From assembly GCF_030272615.1 (NCBI RefSeq), contig NC_081407.1, positions 103,833,897 through 103,897,896 of the forward strand: a DNA stretch of 64,000 nucleotides. Direction: 5' to 3'. Of this stretch, positions 1-9,459 are shown one piece after another. The DNA comes from Cryptomeria japonica (Eukaryota; Streptophyta; Pinopsida; Cupressales; Cupressaceae). The notes beneath the pieces are model-generated. The model had not been told where the DNA came from. It searched no databases and saw only the letters and a list, made by a program, of their open reading frames with translations. The stretch's first letter is position 1; each line of letters starts with the position of its first letter. Made by a program: the position numbers and the translations under genes.

Positions 1-360
1 GACGGAGGAAAGTATGGAAGGGAACCGAACGAGGAAGGCGTCCTCGGAATCCAAGGATGTTCTGAGGACGAGACCGATTCCCTTAATGGGCTCTTCCACT
101 AGCAAATGCAGGACTACGAGCTGTTGTATGGGTGTAACATGTTGCAGGTTGACGAGGATCGAGACGAGAACGAATTTTCGCCAGCGTACGGGGAATACAC
201 CGAAGGGGATGCCCCGGTCAACGAAGTACCAGCACACAGGTTTGACATGACAAAACCAATCCGGTATGAAGAGTCCGTAAAACCTACAAACCTTGGCACG
301 GAAGCAGAGCCAAGGAACATCCTGGTTGGCGACGACTGAAATCCAGTCCTGAAAGCCGCC
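1..360 (+). pseudogene. Protease-RT linker of R1 (decayed)
   Basis: This stretch matches the acidic linker found between protease and RT in N2 (about 37752-38200, minus strand). Shared landmarks are a tyrosine-rich 'YELLYGCNML' segment, an 'EYTEGDAP' segment and 'EPRNILVGD' just before RT. Two in-frame stops interrupt it: a TAG near position 100 and a TGA at 337-339. It has no recognised catalytic motif of its own. The assignment rests on position and on similarity to the second copy in this window. Confidence 0.75.
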
Positions 361-1077
361 ATGTTTAAAATATTCATGGAATACAAGGATGTATTCGCTT
401 GGATGTATAAGGACCTCAAAGGGGTGCCGCCAAAACTGTGCATACACCAAATTTCACTCGTACCTGGGGTCGTACATGTACGGAAGAGGCCGTACAGAAT
501 GAATAAAAACCATGCGGCGAGAATGAATGATGAAATTGAACGTATGCTCGAAGCCGGGATTATTTTTAAAGTGCAGACCAGCGAGTCGGTGTCACCCATA
601 GTGATATCCCTTAAAAAGGAGGCAAACCAGATCCGAATCTGCGTGGATTTCAGATGCCTTAACGCGGTCACCATAAAAGACCCGTTTCCAATACCATTTA
701 TGGATAGCATCTTGCAAGAAGTGGCCGGTCATGAGATTTATTCATTCATGGATGGATTTTCTGGGTATAACCAGATATCCATTGCCGAAGAAGACAAATT
801 AAAAACCACCTTCATAGTGGAGGATGGCGTGTACGCGTATATTCGAATGTCGTTCGAATTATGCAACGCACCAGCGACCTTTCAACAAATAATCCTTCAC
901 ATATTTGAAAAGATGTCAGTAGGGAACTTCGGGGCGTTCCTTGACAACTGGTCCATCTACAATAACCAAGATACACATTTGGCCACACTTGGCGAATGCA
1001 TGGAGAGATGCAGGCAAGCTCGCCTAGCACTCAACCCCAAAAAATGCAGATTCATGGTGCCTCAAGGAAGCTGTTAG
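361..1077 (+). pseudogene. R1 reverse transcriptase
   Basis: RNA-dependent DNA polymerase of a Ty3/gypsy element. The fingers and palm motifs are recognisable: 'RICVDFRCLNAVT', then 'SFMDGFSGYNQI' with the first catalytic Asp (about residue 131 from 361), then 'LCNAPATFQ'. The usual Y/F-x-D-D box reads FLDN: the second Asp (codon 946-948, AAC) is Asn, a G-to-A type change that should abolish catalysis. N2 keeps FLDD at the same place. The frame ends at a TAG at 1075-1077 and the protein continues in another frame from about 1060 (connection and RNase H). The 361 start is only the first ATG of this open stretch, because the real protein is a polyprotein. Confidence 0.93.
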
Positions 1078-1716
1078 GACACATAGTGTGTAAGGCTGGA
1101 CTCAAGACTGACCCAGACAAGATTCGGGTGATAGTGGAAATGGAGGCACCGACAGATGTCACGGGAGTCGAATCCTTCCTAGGACACATAGGGTATTATA
1201 GGCGATTTATCAAAAATTTTGCTCGAGTATCCTGCCCTCTGGACAAGCTGACAAAGAAAGGTGAACAGTATACATGGGGGACGGCTCAGGAGGAGGCCTT
1301 CCAAGAACTGAAGTCACGGTTGGTGGGTGCGCCAATCCTAACATATCCTGACTGGGACAAAGAGTTCCACGTACACGTTGACGCATCCAACTTTGCCATA
1401 GGGGCCACACTGGCGCAGGTTGGCGACCACGGGCTAGATCACCTGGTCTACTTTGCAAGCAGACTCCTGTCGAATGCAGAGAAAAATTATAGCACCACAG
1501 AAAGGGAAGCCCTCGAGATGGTGTACTCCGTCCAGAAATTTCGACATTACTTGTTGGCCACCCTGTTCACATTTTATGTGGACCACCAGGCGTTAATGTA
1601 CCTGGTAAACAAGCCAATTATCCAAGGACAAATCAGCCGATGGCTGCTATTGCTACAGGAATTTACATTCAACATTATAGTAAGACCTGGGAAGAGCCAT
1701 GTGAAAGCTGACTAGC
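1060..1716 (+). pseudogene. R1 RT connection and RNase H
   Basis: Continuation of pol in a shifted frame. It begins with the thumb/connection motif 'FLGHIGYYRRFIKNFA', followed by 'APILTYPDWDKEFHVHVDAS', which opens RNase H. Acidic active-site residues are visible: Asp in HVDAS, Glu in 'TTEREAL' and Asp in 'YVDHQAL'. The final 'HVKAD-LSR' segment is split by a TAG at 1714-1716, where related elements read an Ala codon or similar. RNase H degrades the RNA strand during reverse transcription. The shift from the RT frame together with the stop shows this copy is inactive. Confidence 0.92.
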
Positions 1717-3086
1717 TGTCGAGAATCCAGTCAGGAGAACCAGCCGACAGAGTGAATGAAGATTTTCCAGATGCTCACTTATTTCGCATCGCAGTTCTCC
1801 CCGCCTGGTACGCAAACGTGGGGGAATACTTGTCGACATCACGGTTCTTGAGGGAGATGCCACCAGGAGAAAGAAGGAAATTGGTACTAAGGAGCAAGAC
1901 ATTCCAAATCATTAATGGCCTCTTGTACAAAATGGGGCTCGATCAGATCCTACGGCGATGCATCCTAGAAGAGGAAATTTCGGGCGTCCTAAGGGAAGCA
2001 CATGAAGGGCCCGCAGGTGGACACATGGGGCCCGACACCATGGCCAGGAAAGTTCTGTTGGCAGGATTGTGGTGGCCGACACTACATAATGACGCTAGAG
2101 AGTGGGTGACAAGCTGTGATACATGCCAACGGGTCGGACGGCCATTAAAGAGTGATTTTATGCCCCTCAACCCATCGAATGCCCAGGAACTATTTGAGAG
2201 ATGGGGATTGGATTTCGTCGGACCATTAAAACCAAGTAAAGCCCGACGATGCAGATACATTGTAGTGGCAACAGAATACTTGACCAAGTGGGTAGAGGCA
2301 CAGGCCTTACCGGACAATTCGGCGGTCAATACAGCAAAATTCATCTATGAACACATCATTACGTAGTATGGGATTCCAATCCAACTGACGAGTGACAGAG
2401 GAGGCCATTTCGTAAATCACATAATCCGATTGCTAACAACGGAGTTCAAAATTTTCCACTCCTTATCAAGTCCCTACTATCCACGAGCGAACGGGCAGGC
2501 CGAGGCAACCAATAAAATAATCATGTCGGTGATTTATAAGTCTTGCGGAGTGGAGAAGGATGACTGGGAGGAGCGCCTATCGTCAGTTCTTTGGGCATAC
2601 CGAACAACTTACAAGGTAACTACTGGACAGACTCCCTTCCAGCTAATGTATGGACAAGAAGTCGTGGTGCCAGTTGAATTCATGGTGCCGAGTCTCCGGA
2701 TCGCCATCGATAATTGACTTGGCGACATGGAAAGCCTGAGGGAGAGACTGTACGCATTGAACAAATTGGACGAACGAAGGATGATGGCTCAGTGGGCGAC
2801 AAAGACAGCCCAGCAAAGACGGAAGGTTTGGCACGACAAGCATCTCCGACGAATGAAGTTTACTCCTAGGCAGTTTGTGTTGAAATTCAACGGAAGGAAC
2901 GAAATCAAACCTGGGAAATTCAAAGTACGTTGGCTAGGGCCTTCCAAGGTACGCGAGGTCAATACCAACAGGGCAATTAAGTTGTGGACACTGGATGGGG
3001 AAGAGATACCAGATGCCGTCAACGAGTCGAAATTAAAAATTTACCACAAACAGAGGGAGCCCGGACCATCCAGTCAAGATGCTTAA
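1717..3086 (+). pseudogene. R1 integrase
   Basis: Ty3/gypsy integrase. The N-terminal zinc finger shows His-His-Cys-Cys in '[12 protein letters not shown]' and 'SCDTCQR'. The core follows with the catalytic triad: Asp in 'GLDFVGP', Asp in 'TSDRGGHF' and Glu in 'NGQAEATNK'. The C-terminal region contains 'WAYRTT', 'TPFQLMYG' and a basic stretch ending at a TAA about 3084. In-frame stops occur at 2364-2366 (TAG) and 2715-2717 (TGA). No chromodomain is evident in the tail, unlike chromoviruses. In N2 the coding sequence stops matching soon after 'SLRIAIDN', so the C-terminal domain kept here is lost there. Confidence 0.92.
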
Positions 3087-3155
3087 TAGACTAAATCTGA
3101 AAAAAAAAAACATACGTTGACCGTACCGTACGGAATTTAAAAAAAAAAAACGAAA

Positions 3156-3310
3156 GTGGGCCCACCGTACAGTGGAACCACCGTGCGGTGGGACCACCGA
3201 CTGTGGAACCACCGTGCGATGGGACCACCGACTGTGGAGCCACCGTGTGGTGGGACCACCGTGTGGTGGGGCCACTGGCGGTGGATGCCACCGTGCGGTG
3301 GTCACCGCAC
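3156..3310 (+). repeat. Palindromic CCACCG/CGGTGG minisatellite
   Basis: A short tandem array of 15-20 bp units in which CCACCG and CGGTGG alternate, so most units are self-complementary (for example CCACCGTGCGGTGG). It lies just after the integrase stop and an A-rich stretch. The same kind of array occurs at 33590-33800 in N3, at the equivalent point of that element. N2 has a GTAC-rich block there instead. Function unknown. Confidence 0.85.
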
Positions 3311-3540
3311 ACCGCCAACCGCGCAAATAAAACGCGCCCGCACACTCTCGCAGTCGCACACATAAAACGCAACCGCACACTCCCTCAGCCCACACACTCC
3401 CGCAGCCACACACGCCCGCAGCCCGCACAAGTCGCACACGTCGTACAAACGCTGCAGCCCGCACATGCACAGCCGCAAAAGTCTGCAGCAGTTGCACAAA
3501 GCCGCACAAGTCCGTAGCAGCCGCACAAGTCTGCTAGGGA
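3311..3540 (+). repeat. CGCAC-rich degenerate repeat
   Basis: A strand-biased block in which CCGCACA, CCGCAGC and CGCACAC words recur irregularly. It links the palindromic array to the extra ORF. ORFs through it are low complexity and I do not treat them as genes. Confidence 0.8.
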
Positions 3541-3623
3541 AGGTTATTTGGAAAGCGGCAAATGGGTTTCTATTTCAAAAAAAAAAGTTATAAAAGCAAA
3601 ATTGAAGAAGTAATCTGGGACTA

Positions 3624-6093
3624 ATGGACATAAACAGGAGCAAGGCAGATTGGCGGAAACGGTTGCAGCCGTTAGAAGACAAGTTGCAGGGAGGGCAAAA
3701 AGTAACCAGTGCAGACACAGGCAAACGGATTTTGCCATCTGGGGTGCGCATTGCAAGTAGTCTCGGTATGAGCACCAGTCCAAAAAGCAAGAAGCATTGT
3801 CCCAAAGCCTTGGTGACAAAGGACAAAGATGAAATAACGGCAGATAATATTATGTTCGAAGGTTTGAATGGAATCGACTGTCGGAACTGGTGGGCAAAGA
3901 CACCTCAGGATGATTTAATAAAGAAAAGCCTTCGCCAGGCACAGGTACACTGGGCCCTCCAGATGCCAGTTTTTTTGACAAAGGACTTTGAGGTGGTTTT
4001 GCGTGCCATGATTGGCAGCTATGACAGACATCGCCACCAGTCGGTATTTGATTATCAACATCAGAGGATAACAGTGTCATTCACGGCAGGCGAGTTCACT
4101 AGGGTATTTGGCATATCAGGGATAAAAGGAAAGAAAATAGACACTTCACAGAAAATATCCCCAGAAAATCGTGCCACACTGCTGCAGTTGATGTTGCGCG
4201 ATAACCTTACCCAAGGCGAGAGATAGCCTCAAGAGTGCAAGCAAGAGTCGGGGGGTGAAGAAACAATTTTTCGCCAAGGGAGTATGGCGATGCCTGTTGT
4301 CAGTGGTGAAGAGTCGCCTCACAGGTGCCACCCACACGTCGGACATAGCCATTGCACATATAGTGTTGATGAACGAGTTGCACAATGGAGTGGTATACGA
4401 CTGGGCGTCACTATTGGCGGATAGGATGGACGAGTTCATAACGCTGCAATACAAAAAGTTCTACATGCCGCATCACGCCATTGGATTATTCCTCGACGCA
4501 GTCCGCACGCAGATCACCCCGGGCTCACAGCCATTGGAGCCGCAGGGGCGTGTTGCACCAGACCAGCCGCCCATATTCTATTGGTCACACTTGGACGTCT
4601 TGGCACATGGCACGGAGGCACGTTTGGGCACAAAAAGAAAGAAAGCCGCCATGTCCGATACGGAGTCCGACACAGAAGAGTCCGAGGCTGACAATGCAGA
4701 AAGTGGCAAGGAGGAATCCACAGACACCTCCCAGGTAAGTGGAGGAAGCTTCCAACTGACAGGGAGAAGAGGCGACCAGTTGCCTGAAGAGGGGGTAGTG
4801 GAGTCGACAGGTACAGTAGGGTCTACTTTAGCATCACAGGTGCAGGTCCACTTTACACCAGCCCGCTTACCGGAGACTTGTCAGTTGGCGGTGCCGCGGT
4901 CCTTCGGGACAGTGAGTGCAGTCACCACGGTACCAGTTCCTAGCTTCGGGCAACCTCAGGTAATGATAGCCATGACACCACCACGGGTGGAGCCCTTGGC
5001 GAGTGCAGAGACTTCCATGGCCCACGATGTGCCAGAGGCTTCCATGGCCCACTATGTGCCAGATGTGACAGAACAGGATGTGCCAGGGTTGCCCGGATAT
5101 ATGCAGGAGGCAATGACGGCAGGAGGCACTCTTCATGATGACCTCACTAACTGGTTGAGCCGTTACCAGATGGCACCCATGGCAAGGGGAGAGGCCACTC
5201 TATCCCCAGGACGGACCATGTATTCCTTGGATGTCATTGATCTCGAGGAAGGGAGTTCCCTGAGTAGCAGGGCAGTCCAGAGGGTTGCCTCACCCCCTGC
5301 GGTGGTAGTAACCAGTCCGTACAGAACAGAGGGGGTGCCTGTGGGAAGTCAGCAGGGTGCAGAGTTGGAGTAGTTTATTACCGAGATGGCTTTGGGAGCA
5401 TAACGACTTGTCATCTACCACGCTCCAGGCCGATGCGACCACGGTTGAGCGGATGGAAGGGTTGTTGACCTTTGCCCGCACCGGATGCCGAGCTGAGTTT
5501 GAGAGGTGTTTTGAGTGTGCCGAGTGGCCGGACACGGAGAGCCTGGCAATGCTGGAGGCTTGGTGCCTCACTGAGGGGGTTGGCGAGACCCGGATGCAAT
5601 CGTTGGCGAGACCCGGATGCAGTCGTTGGCGAGAGAGGTAGAGCAGGCCTTCCATGAAGGTTATCTGGAGCTTCGGAGGTCACAATAGACGGCAACCACA
5701 GTTGAGGCTTTGAGGGTGGCAGCAGTAACACCTCGGGACAAGCTGCCTACCAGGTTGCGAAAGCTAGAGGCTACCATGGCACAGAACCAGACAACGATGG
5801 ACACTTTAGTAGCAGAGAAGTCTGCCTTGCTGATACAGTTGGAAGAGGAGAGGGCATCGAGGGAGCTGCTAGAGACTCGATTGGTGAGTGCACTAGAAAG
5901 TGTGGACAAGAAGGATATGGAGGTGCTCGAGGCAGCCTATATGGTAAAGACTGCTATGGAGTGGCAAATGGTCGCAAAACGGGATCTCAAGAGGAGGACG
6001 GAGCAGGTGTATGAGCTCCATGGGCGCTTGGCGTCCACTTCTACACCACCACCGGCGCCTTCTTCATCAGGGATGCCCTCTGCACGCACTTAG
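3624..6093 (+). pseudogene. R1 extra ORF: PMD-like N-domain plus coiled-coil tail
   Basis: An accessory gene between integrase and the 3' LTR. It opens at ATG 3624; the first block runs to a TAG at 4224-4226. Translation continues in another frame to 5373, and a last open block covers 5710-6093. The N-terminal part contains 'ITVSFTAGEFTRVFGISG' followed by a basic 'KGKKID'. The middle has 'YDWASLLADRMDEF' and then an acidic Ser/Glu stretch (about 4640-4740). The tail (5750-6020) is heptad-rich, Leu/Glu/Lys, and predicted coiled coil. N2 (26813-28960) has the same order with 'ERVFGIPDKGRKID' and a similar tail. The pattern recalls plant mobile domains known from MAIN/MAIL1 proteins and some transposons, but that link is my inference. 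No membrane segment or signal peptide is visible, so it does not look like an envelope protein. Confidence 0.7.
5579..5633 (+). repeat. 23-bp tandem duplication in the extra ORF
   Basis: Two near-identical 23-bp units (5579-5601 and 5602-5624, one base different) and a partial third. This is a local duplication that disturbs the reading frame of the coiled-coil region. Confidence 0.85.
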
Positions 6094-6171
6094 TTTTTTT
6101 TTATTCTTCTGGATTTTTGCGAGCTCCATGTATTCTCCATTTTGTTGTAAGTTGCCTGGAGACGACTTTTC

Positions 6172-6187
6172 TTTTTGGGGGGGATGA
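6172..6187 (+). promoter_or_regulatory. R1 polypurine tract
   Basis: T-run followed by seven Gs and ATGA immediately before the TGTTAG start of the LTR. The same arrangement (T-run, G-run, ATRA, TGTTG) precedes the 3' LTRs of N2, N3 and, with a shorter run, R2. It primes plus-strand DNA synthesis. Confidence 0.85.
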
Positions 6188-6445
6188 TGTTAGCCGCATT
6201 ATTGTATACGGGAATAAGAATAGTTAATTAAGTCGTAATTGGGTTTGTTAGTTGGCAACCGAGGGTGGCAGTTGCGATGCGACCGTTGGCACTCGCACCC
6301 CCTCAGTATCTTTATATACTTCAGAATGTAACTTGCAACACACGAATTATGAATGGAATAACATATCTGATACTTGTCTGATATCTATGGTATTATTCTA
6401 CATTACGTACTTTATGCTTTAAGTATTCACCCGAGAGGGCAAACA
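6188..6445 (+). repeat. R1 3' LTR
   Basis: A 258-bp LTR starting TGTTAG and ending GCAAACA. It has a TATATA at about 6313-6318 as probable promoter core. The end is set by the TG...CA rule and by comparison with the N2 and N3 LTRs, which have similar length and layout. Confidence 0.85.
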
Positions 6446-6649
6446 TAGAGAGGGCTTTTGTACAACTTTAGACCACCACAAAATATTAATCAATCACTTT
6501 CCAATACAAAAGATAAACTATAAACATGTACCTCCCAAAAATTTGCATCTTTGAAATTTTAAGTTTTTTACTTTAGATCAAAGTGAAGGACTCCACGAGA
6601 ACTCATATGAAGGGATACCATCATCGAATGGAAAAATAGAACAATAGTA

Positions 6650-7330
6650 CAAGGTCATGAGGGCACTGTACAAGATACCAAATAGGTTGTATGGAGTACA
6701 GAGAAAGATTATATCGTACAAACAAAATCAGTACGCCATACAAAGCAGGCTTGGAAATAAGATGTCATACAAGGGGAAACCGTACGAGTTGAAGTTGTAT
6801 GCCACAGACATTCGTAGTGTAACTCATAGTTCGTACACACATGACAAGTTGTCCGAAGTGAGAAAGTGGCTTCACAGAGAATGGTCGTACAGGGTGGGTG
6901 AGAAATCATACAAGAAAGAAGTGTCAAGACCATACAGGAAGGAACTGTCAAGACCGTTCGAAGTGTCAAGGCCGTACGCCGGAAGTACATTGTACAGGAA
7001 GACGAGGGTGGAGGAACCCATACGGGCCGAGTGGGTGGCCATACATGAGCAAGGAAGCCAGATATTGGAGTCTGTATGGACTCAAGAGAGGAAGGTTGAA
7101 GATCCTACAAACACCGTACGAAGAACAAACGAAGCATGGAATGTCGTACAGCCCACAAACTTCATAACGCCGAACAAGTGGAGTCATAGGAGGACTAGGT
7201 ACGTCGTACGGAAGTAGAGTGTTGCTATATTGGATGTCATACGGAGGAACAGATATAAAGCAGTTCGTACGGGTGGCAAGGACGAGTGAAGGGAGAGATG
7301 TCGTACAGAGAACGGAGACATTTGTATGAG
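6650..7330 (+). repeat. GTAC/CGTAC-rich block of R2
   Basis: The words GTAC, CGTACG and TCATACA recur every 10-30 bases. An open frame at 6657-7217 (186 codons, rich in Arg, Lys, Tyr and Val-Ser-Arg-Pro-Tyr repeats) follows from this repeat structure. I see no domain in it. N2 has a matching block at 29059-29600 on the other strand, also between pol and the 3' end. A coding role is possible but unsupported. Confidence 0.6.
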
Positions 7331-7561
7331 TCATATACTCAACCGTACAGATATTGTCCAATAAGACAAGATGCGGATACGGGCAAGCAACATGTGAAGG
7401 AAGTTTGCATAAAGGACAGCTTGGCAATTTGTATGGTCAAGGAGTTCTTACATGAGACAAGGGGAAGGCAAGAAAAATAGAGCAACTTCAAGTACGGCCA
7501 TCAATTCTAAAGTGGAGAGTACAACTTGAACATAATTTTGATATGAAATCGTTGTTTTTTG

Positions 7562-7640
7562 GCTGCCCCTTGATCCCGCAAGGGGCACTGCCCCTTGGCC
7601 CCCATTGGGGGCCTTGCCCCCAAACCCCATTTGATTTGGC
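7562..7640 (+). repeat. GGGGGC/GCCCCC hairpin region
   Basis: Several short inverted repeats of the type GGGGGC...GCCCC are packed into 80 bases. Equivalent blocks lie at about 29615-29650 in N2 and 33030-33090 in N3, always 3' of pol. It is probably a structured RNA element of this gypsy lineage. Confidence 0.65.
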
Positions 7641-7747
7641 AGGTACACTATAAGTTGGGGTTGTCCAATCCGAGTCATTGTCTGTCATTAATCTTCCCGA
7701 ATATTACTTGATGTTTACTTGTCGTCTAGAAGACCACTTTATCTTTT

Positions 7748-8080
7748 AGGGGGGATGATGTAGTCGACATAAAATGCCTATTGTTATATTTGATAATATT
7801 TGTTGTTTGCCAATGTATTAATTATTTGTATTAAGTGGGTTGTCGTTCTCGGGTAGTTAATGTGTCGATTGGTAGACGGTTGTGTACCTCTCGGCAACCG
7901 TTGAGTCCTTCAAATTTGTTGTGTACTGCCAAGGAAGGGAGTACATTATAGTCAGGTTAATTGTAATCCTTGGCCGACCAACTCTAGTGTTCTTTGTAAT
8001 AATTGGATGTGCGAATAAAGATATATTGTATTGTTGTGTTTGGTATGCATTATCATTTGTATTATTATTTCCAGTAAACA
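7748..8080 (+). repeat. R2 polypurine tract and 3' LTR
   Basis: AGGGGGGATGA (7748-7758) abuts TGTAGTCG, the LTR start at 7759. The LTR ends at AGTAAACA, 8080, giving 322 bp. An AATAAAG signal is present at about 8016. The boundaries follow the TG...CA rule and the polypurine position; there is no second copy in the window. Confidence 0.75.
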
Positions 8081-9459
8081 ACCAATCTCAATGTTCAAGG
8101 GTTTGGATCAGTGGCCAACTAACAGGATATTAACTAGGGACAAGGAACTAGTTATGTCCTACTTTAGGCTCTATTTGACCTAGGTGGGTGAACCTTTTCA
8201 CAATACTTCATAATCCTATTTCTCTTCTTTGATTACTGCAATAGATATGCTCTCAATATTTAAAATAATCAGAGAAGTATTGTGCTTGACTGGATATGGC
8301 TTTTATCCCTGATTTGTACACTCTGAATTACCTTCAGAACAAACAATCCAATTACTGAATCTTAAAAATTCAAAATAAAACTGATTGTAACAGATAATTT
8401 CTTTGATTGTTTCTTATGCCAAGGTTAACAATATAGAAAACTTGACCAGTGTCTGTCCATTGGGCTAGATGAATCATTATTACGATATAAAATATGGAAA
8501 CACTGCAATATCCATAATCAGAAACATCCTTCGCCTATGTCACTAATAGCTGATATTAATCATAACATGAAAACGAAATAACAAGTTATGCCACAGTTCA
8601 ATATGATCTCCAGAAAACCCCCGTGAATGATTGAAGCATTTTAATTTTCTACTTTAGAAGAACCCTAAAATCATACACAATCAACAACACATTGCACAGG
8701 TAATATCAAAAAGATCATTGATCGTTGATTCAACAAGATTTTGGAGCATACACAGTGGAGACAACTTGAAAATCATTGAAATTGATTCCAAGATACTTTT
8801 TAAATTGCATAGAATTTCACATATAAATTGCAAAGAAACTGAAAATAGGACATTAAAATGAACCAGTACTGTATTGTAGACCACTGGACTTTAGTATGAA
8901 TGTTCACCCTTAGTGAAAATGCTTTTCAAAAACTCTGCAAGGCTCGAATAAACTTAAAAATATTTATCTACATACTCGACATAAGGCCTTGATTATCCTT
9001 TTATAGAATAAGGATGCAATAAGCTTCGGGCCTTTTCACTTCAAAAAGGCAGTGGGTAATCGCCTGACAAGAAAAAGACAAAAGACTTTTTGGATATTCT
9101 GATAGGAACAAACATTCCCTTCCTTCTCTCAACAGGTGGTAGTTGTTGCAGATGATCTGGAATCCTCCTTTTCTCACACAAGTTCTCTTATCAAGCTGGA
9201 GAATCAGATAACCCTACAGACCTATTAAATGCACATGGACAGACAGCAGCTTACGGTATCTCCTAAAATATTTACACTAAATAAAAAGATCTTTAGTCAA
9301 AATACTCTCTAAAAGGTCATATATTGGCCACCTAACTAAAACAAATATTCCTTTACATCCAAACATATCGAACAAACAAGGAAAAGCAACAAATCAAAAA
9401 AGGCAAGAAACAACAGTTAGTTTCTTGATTCAAAAATTCAAAAGAAAGAGAGAGAAGAG
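8081..9459. other. Unassigned AT-rich stretch
   Basis: No convincing gene. A TATA-like CTATAAAAGG on the minus strand (about 8997-9007) would fit a promoter of an LTR-type unit associated with the minus-strand pseudogene to its right, by analogy with U1 and G1. A short plus-strand segment after CTCTCAACAG (about 9130-9227) is open for about 30 codons but has no recognisable homology. Confidence 0.4.

Larger units (their letters stand above)
1..6445 (+). mobile_element. R1: Ty3/gypsy LTR retrotransposon, 5' end outside window
   Basis: Seen: the order RT, RNase H, integrase (the Ty3/gypsy order), then a minisatellite, an extra ORF, a G-rich polypurine tract and one LTR at 6188-6445. The gag, protease and 5' LTR lie left of the window. 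The reading frames carry several stops and frameshifts, so the copy is dead. No chromodomain is evident after integrase. The flank after the LTR is TAGAG, but the matching left target duplication is out of view. The related element N2 at 26454-41545 has the same layout and a tRNA-Asp-type primer site. R1 appears to be inserted in the older gypsy fragment at 6446-8080, which continues directly after it. Confidence 0.9.
6446..8080 (+). mobile_element. R2: 3' part of an older Ty3/gypsy element
   Basis: Directly after R1 lies a GTAC-rich block, a GGGGGC/GCCCCC hairpin region, a polypurine tract (7748-7758) and an LTR (7759-8080). The same series of landmarks follows integrase in N2. No RT or integrase is visible, so the body of R2 is presumably left of R1, which would then be nested in R2. 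The flank right of the LTR is ACCAA; the mate is out of view. Confidence 0.75.

Noticed and set aside
3156-3540. Protein-coding ORFs in the minisatellite, both strands
   Set aside because: Low-complexity frames generated by CCACCG and CGCAC repeats.
6657-7217. 186-codon ORF in R2 as a gene
   Set aside because: It is generated by the GTAC-rich repeat. N2 has the same block without a matching open frame.
9130-9227. Possible plus-strand terminal exon after CTCTCAACAG
   Set aside because: Only about 30 codons, no recognisable family, and no partner exon nearby.
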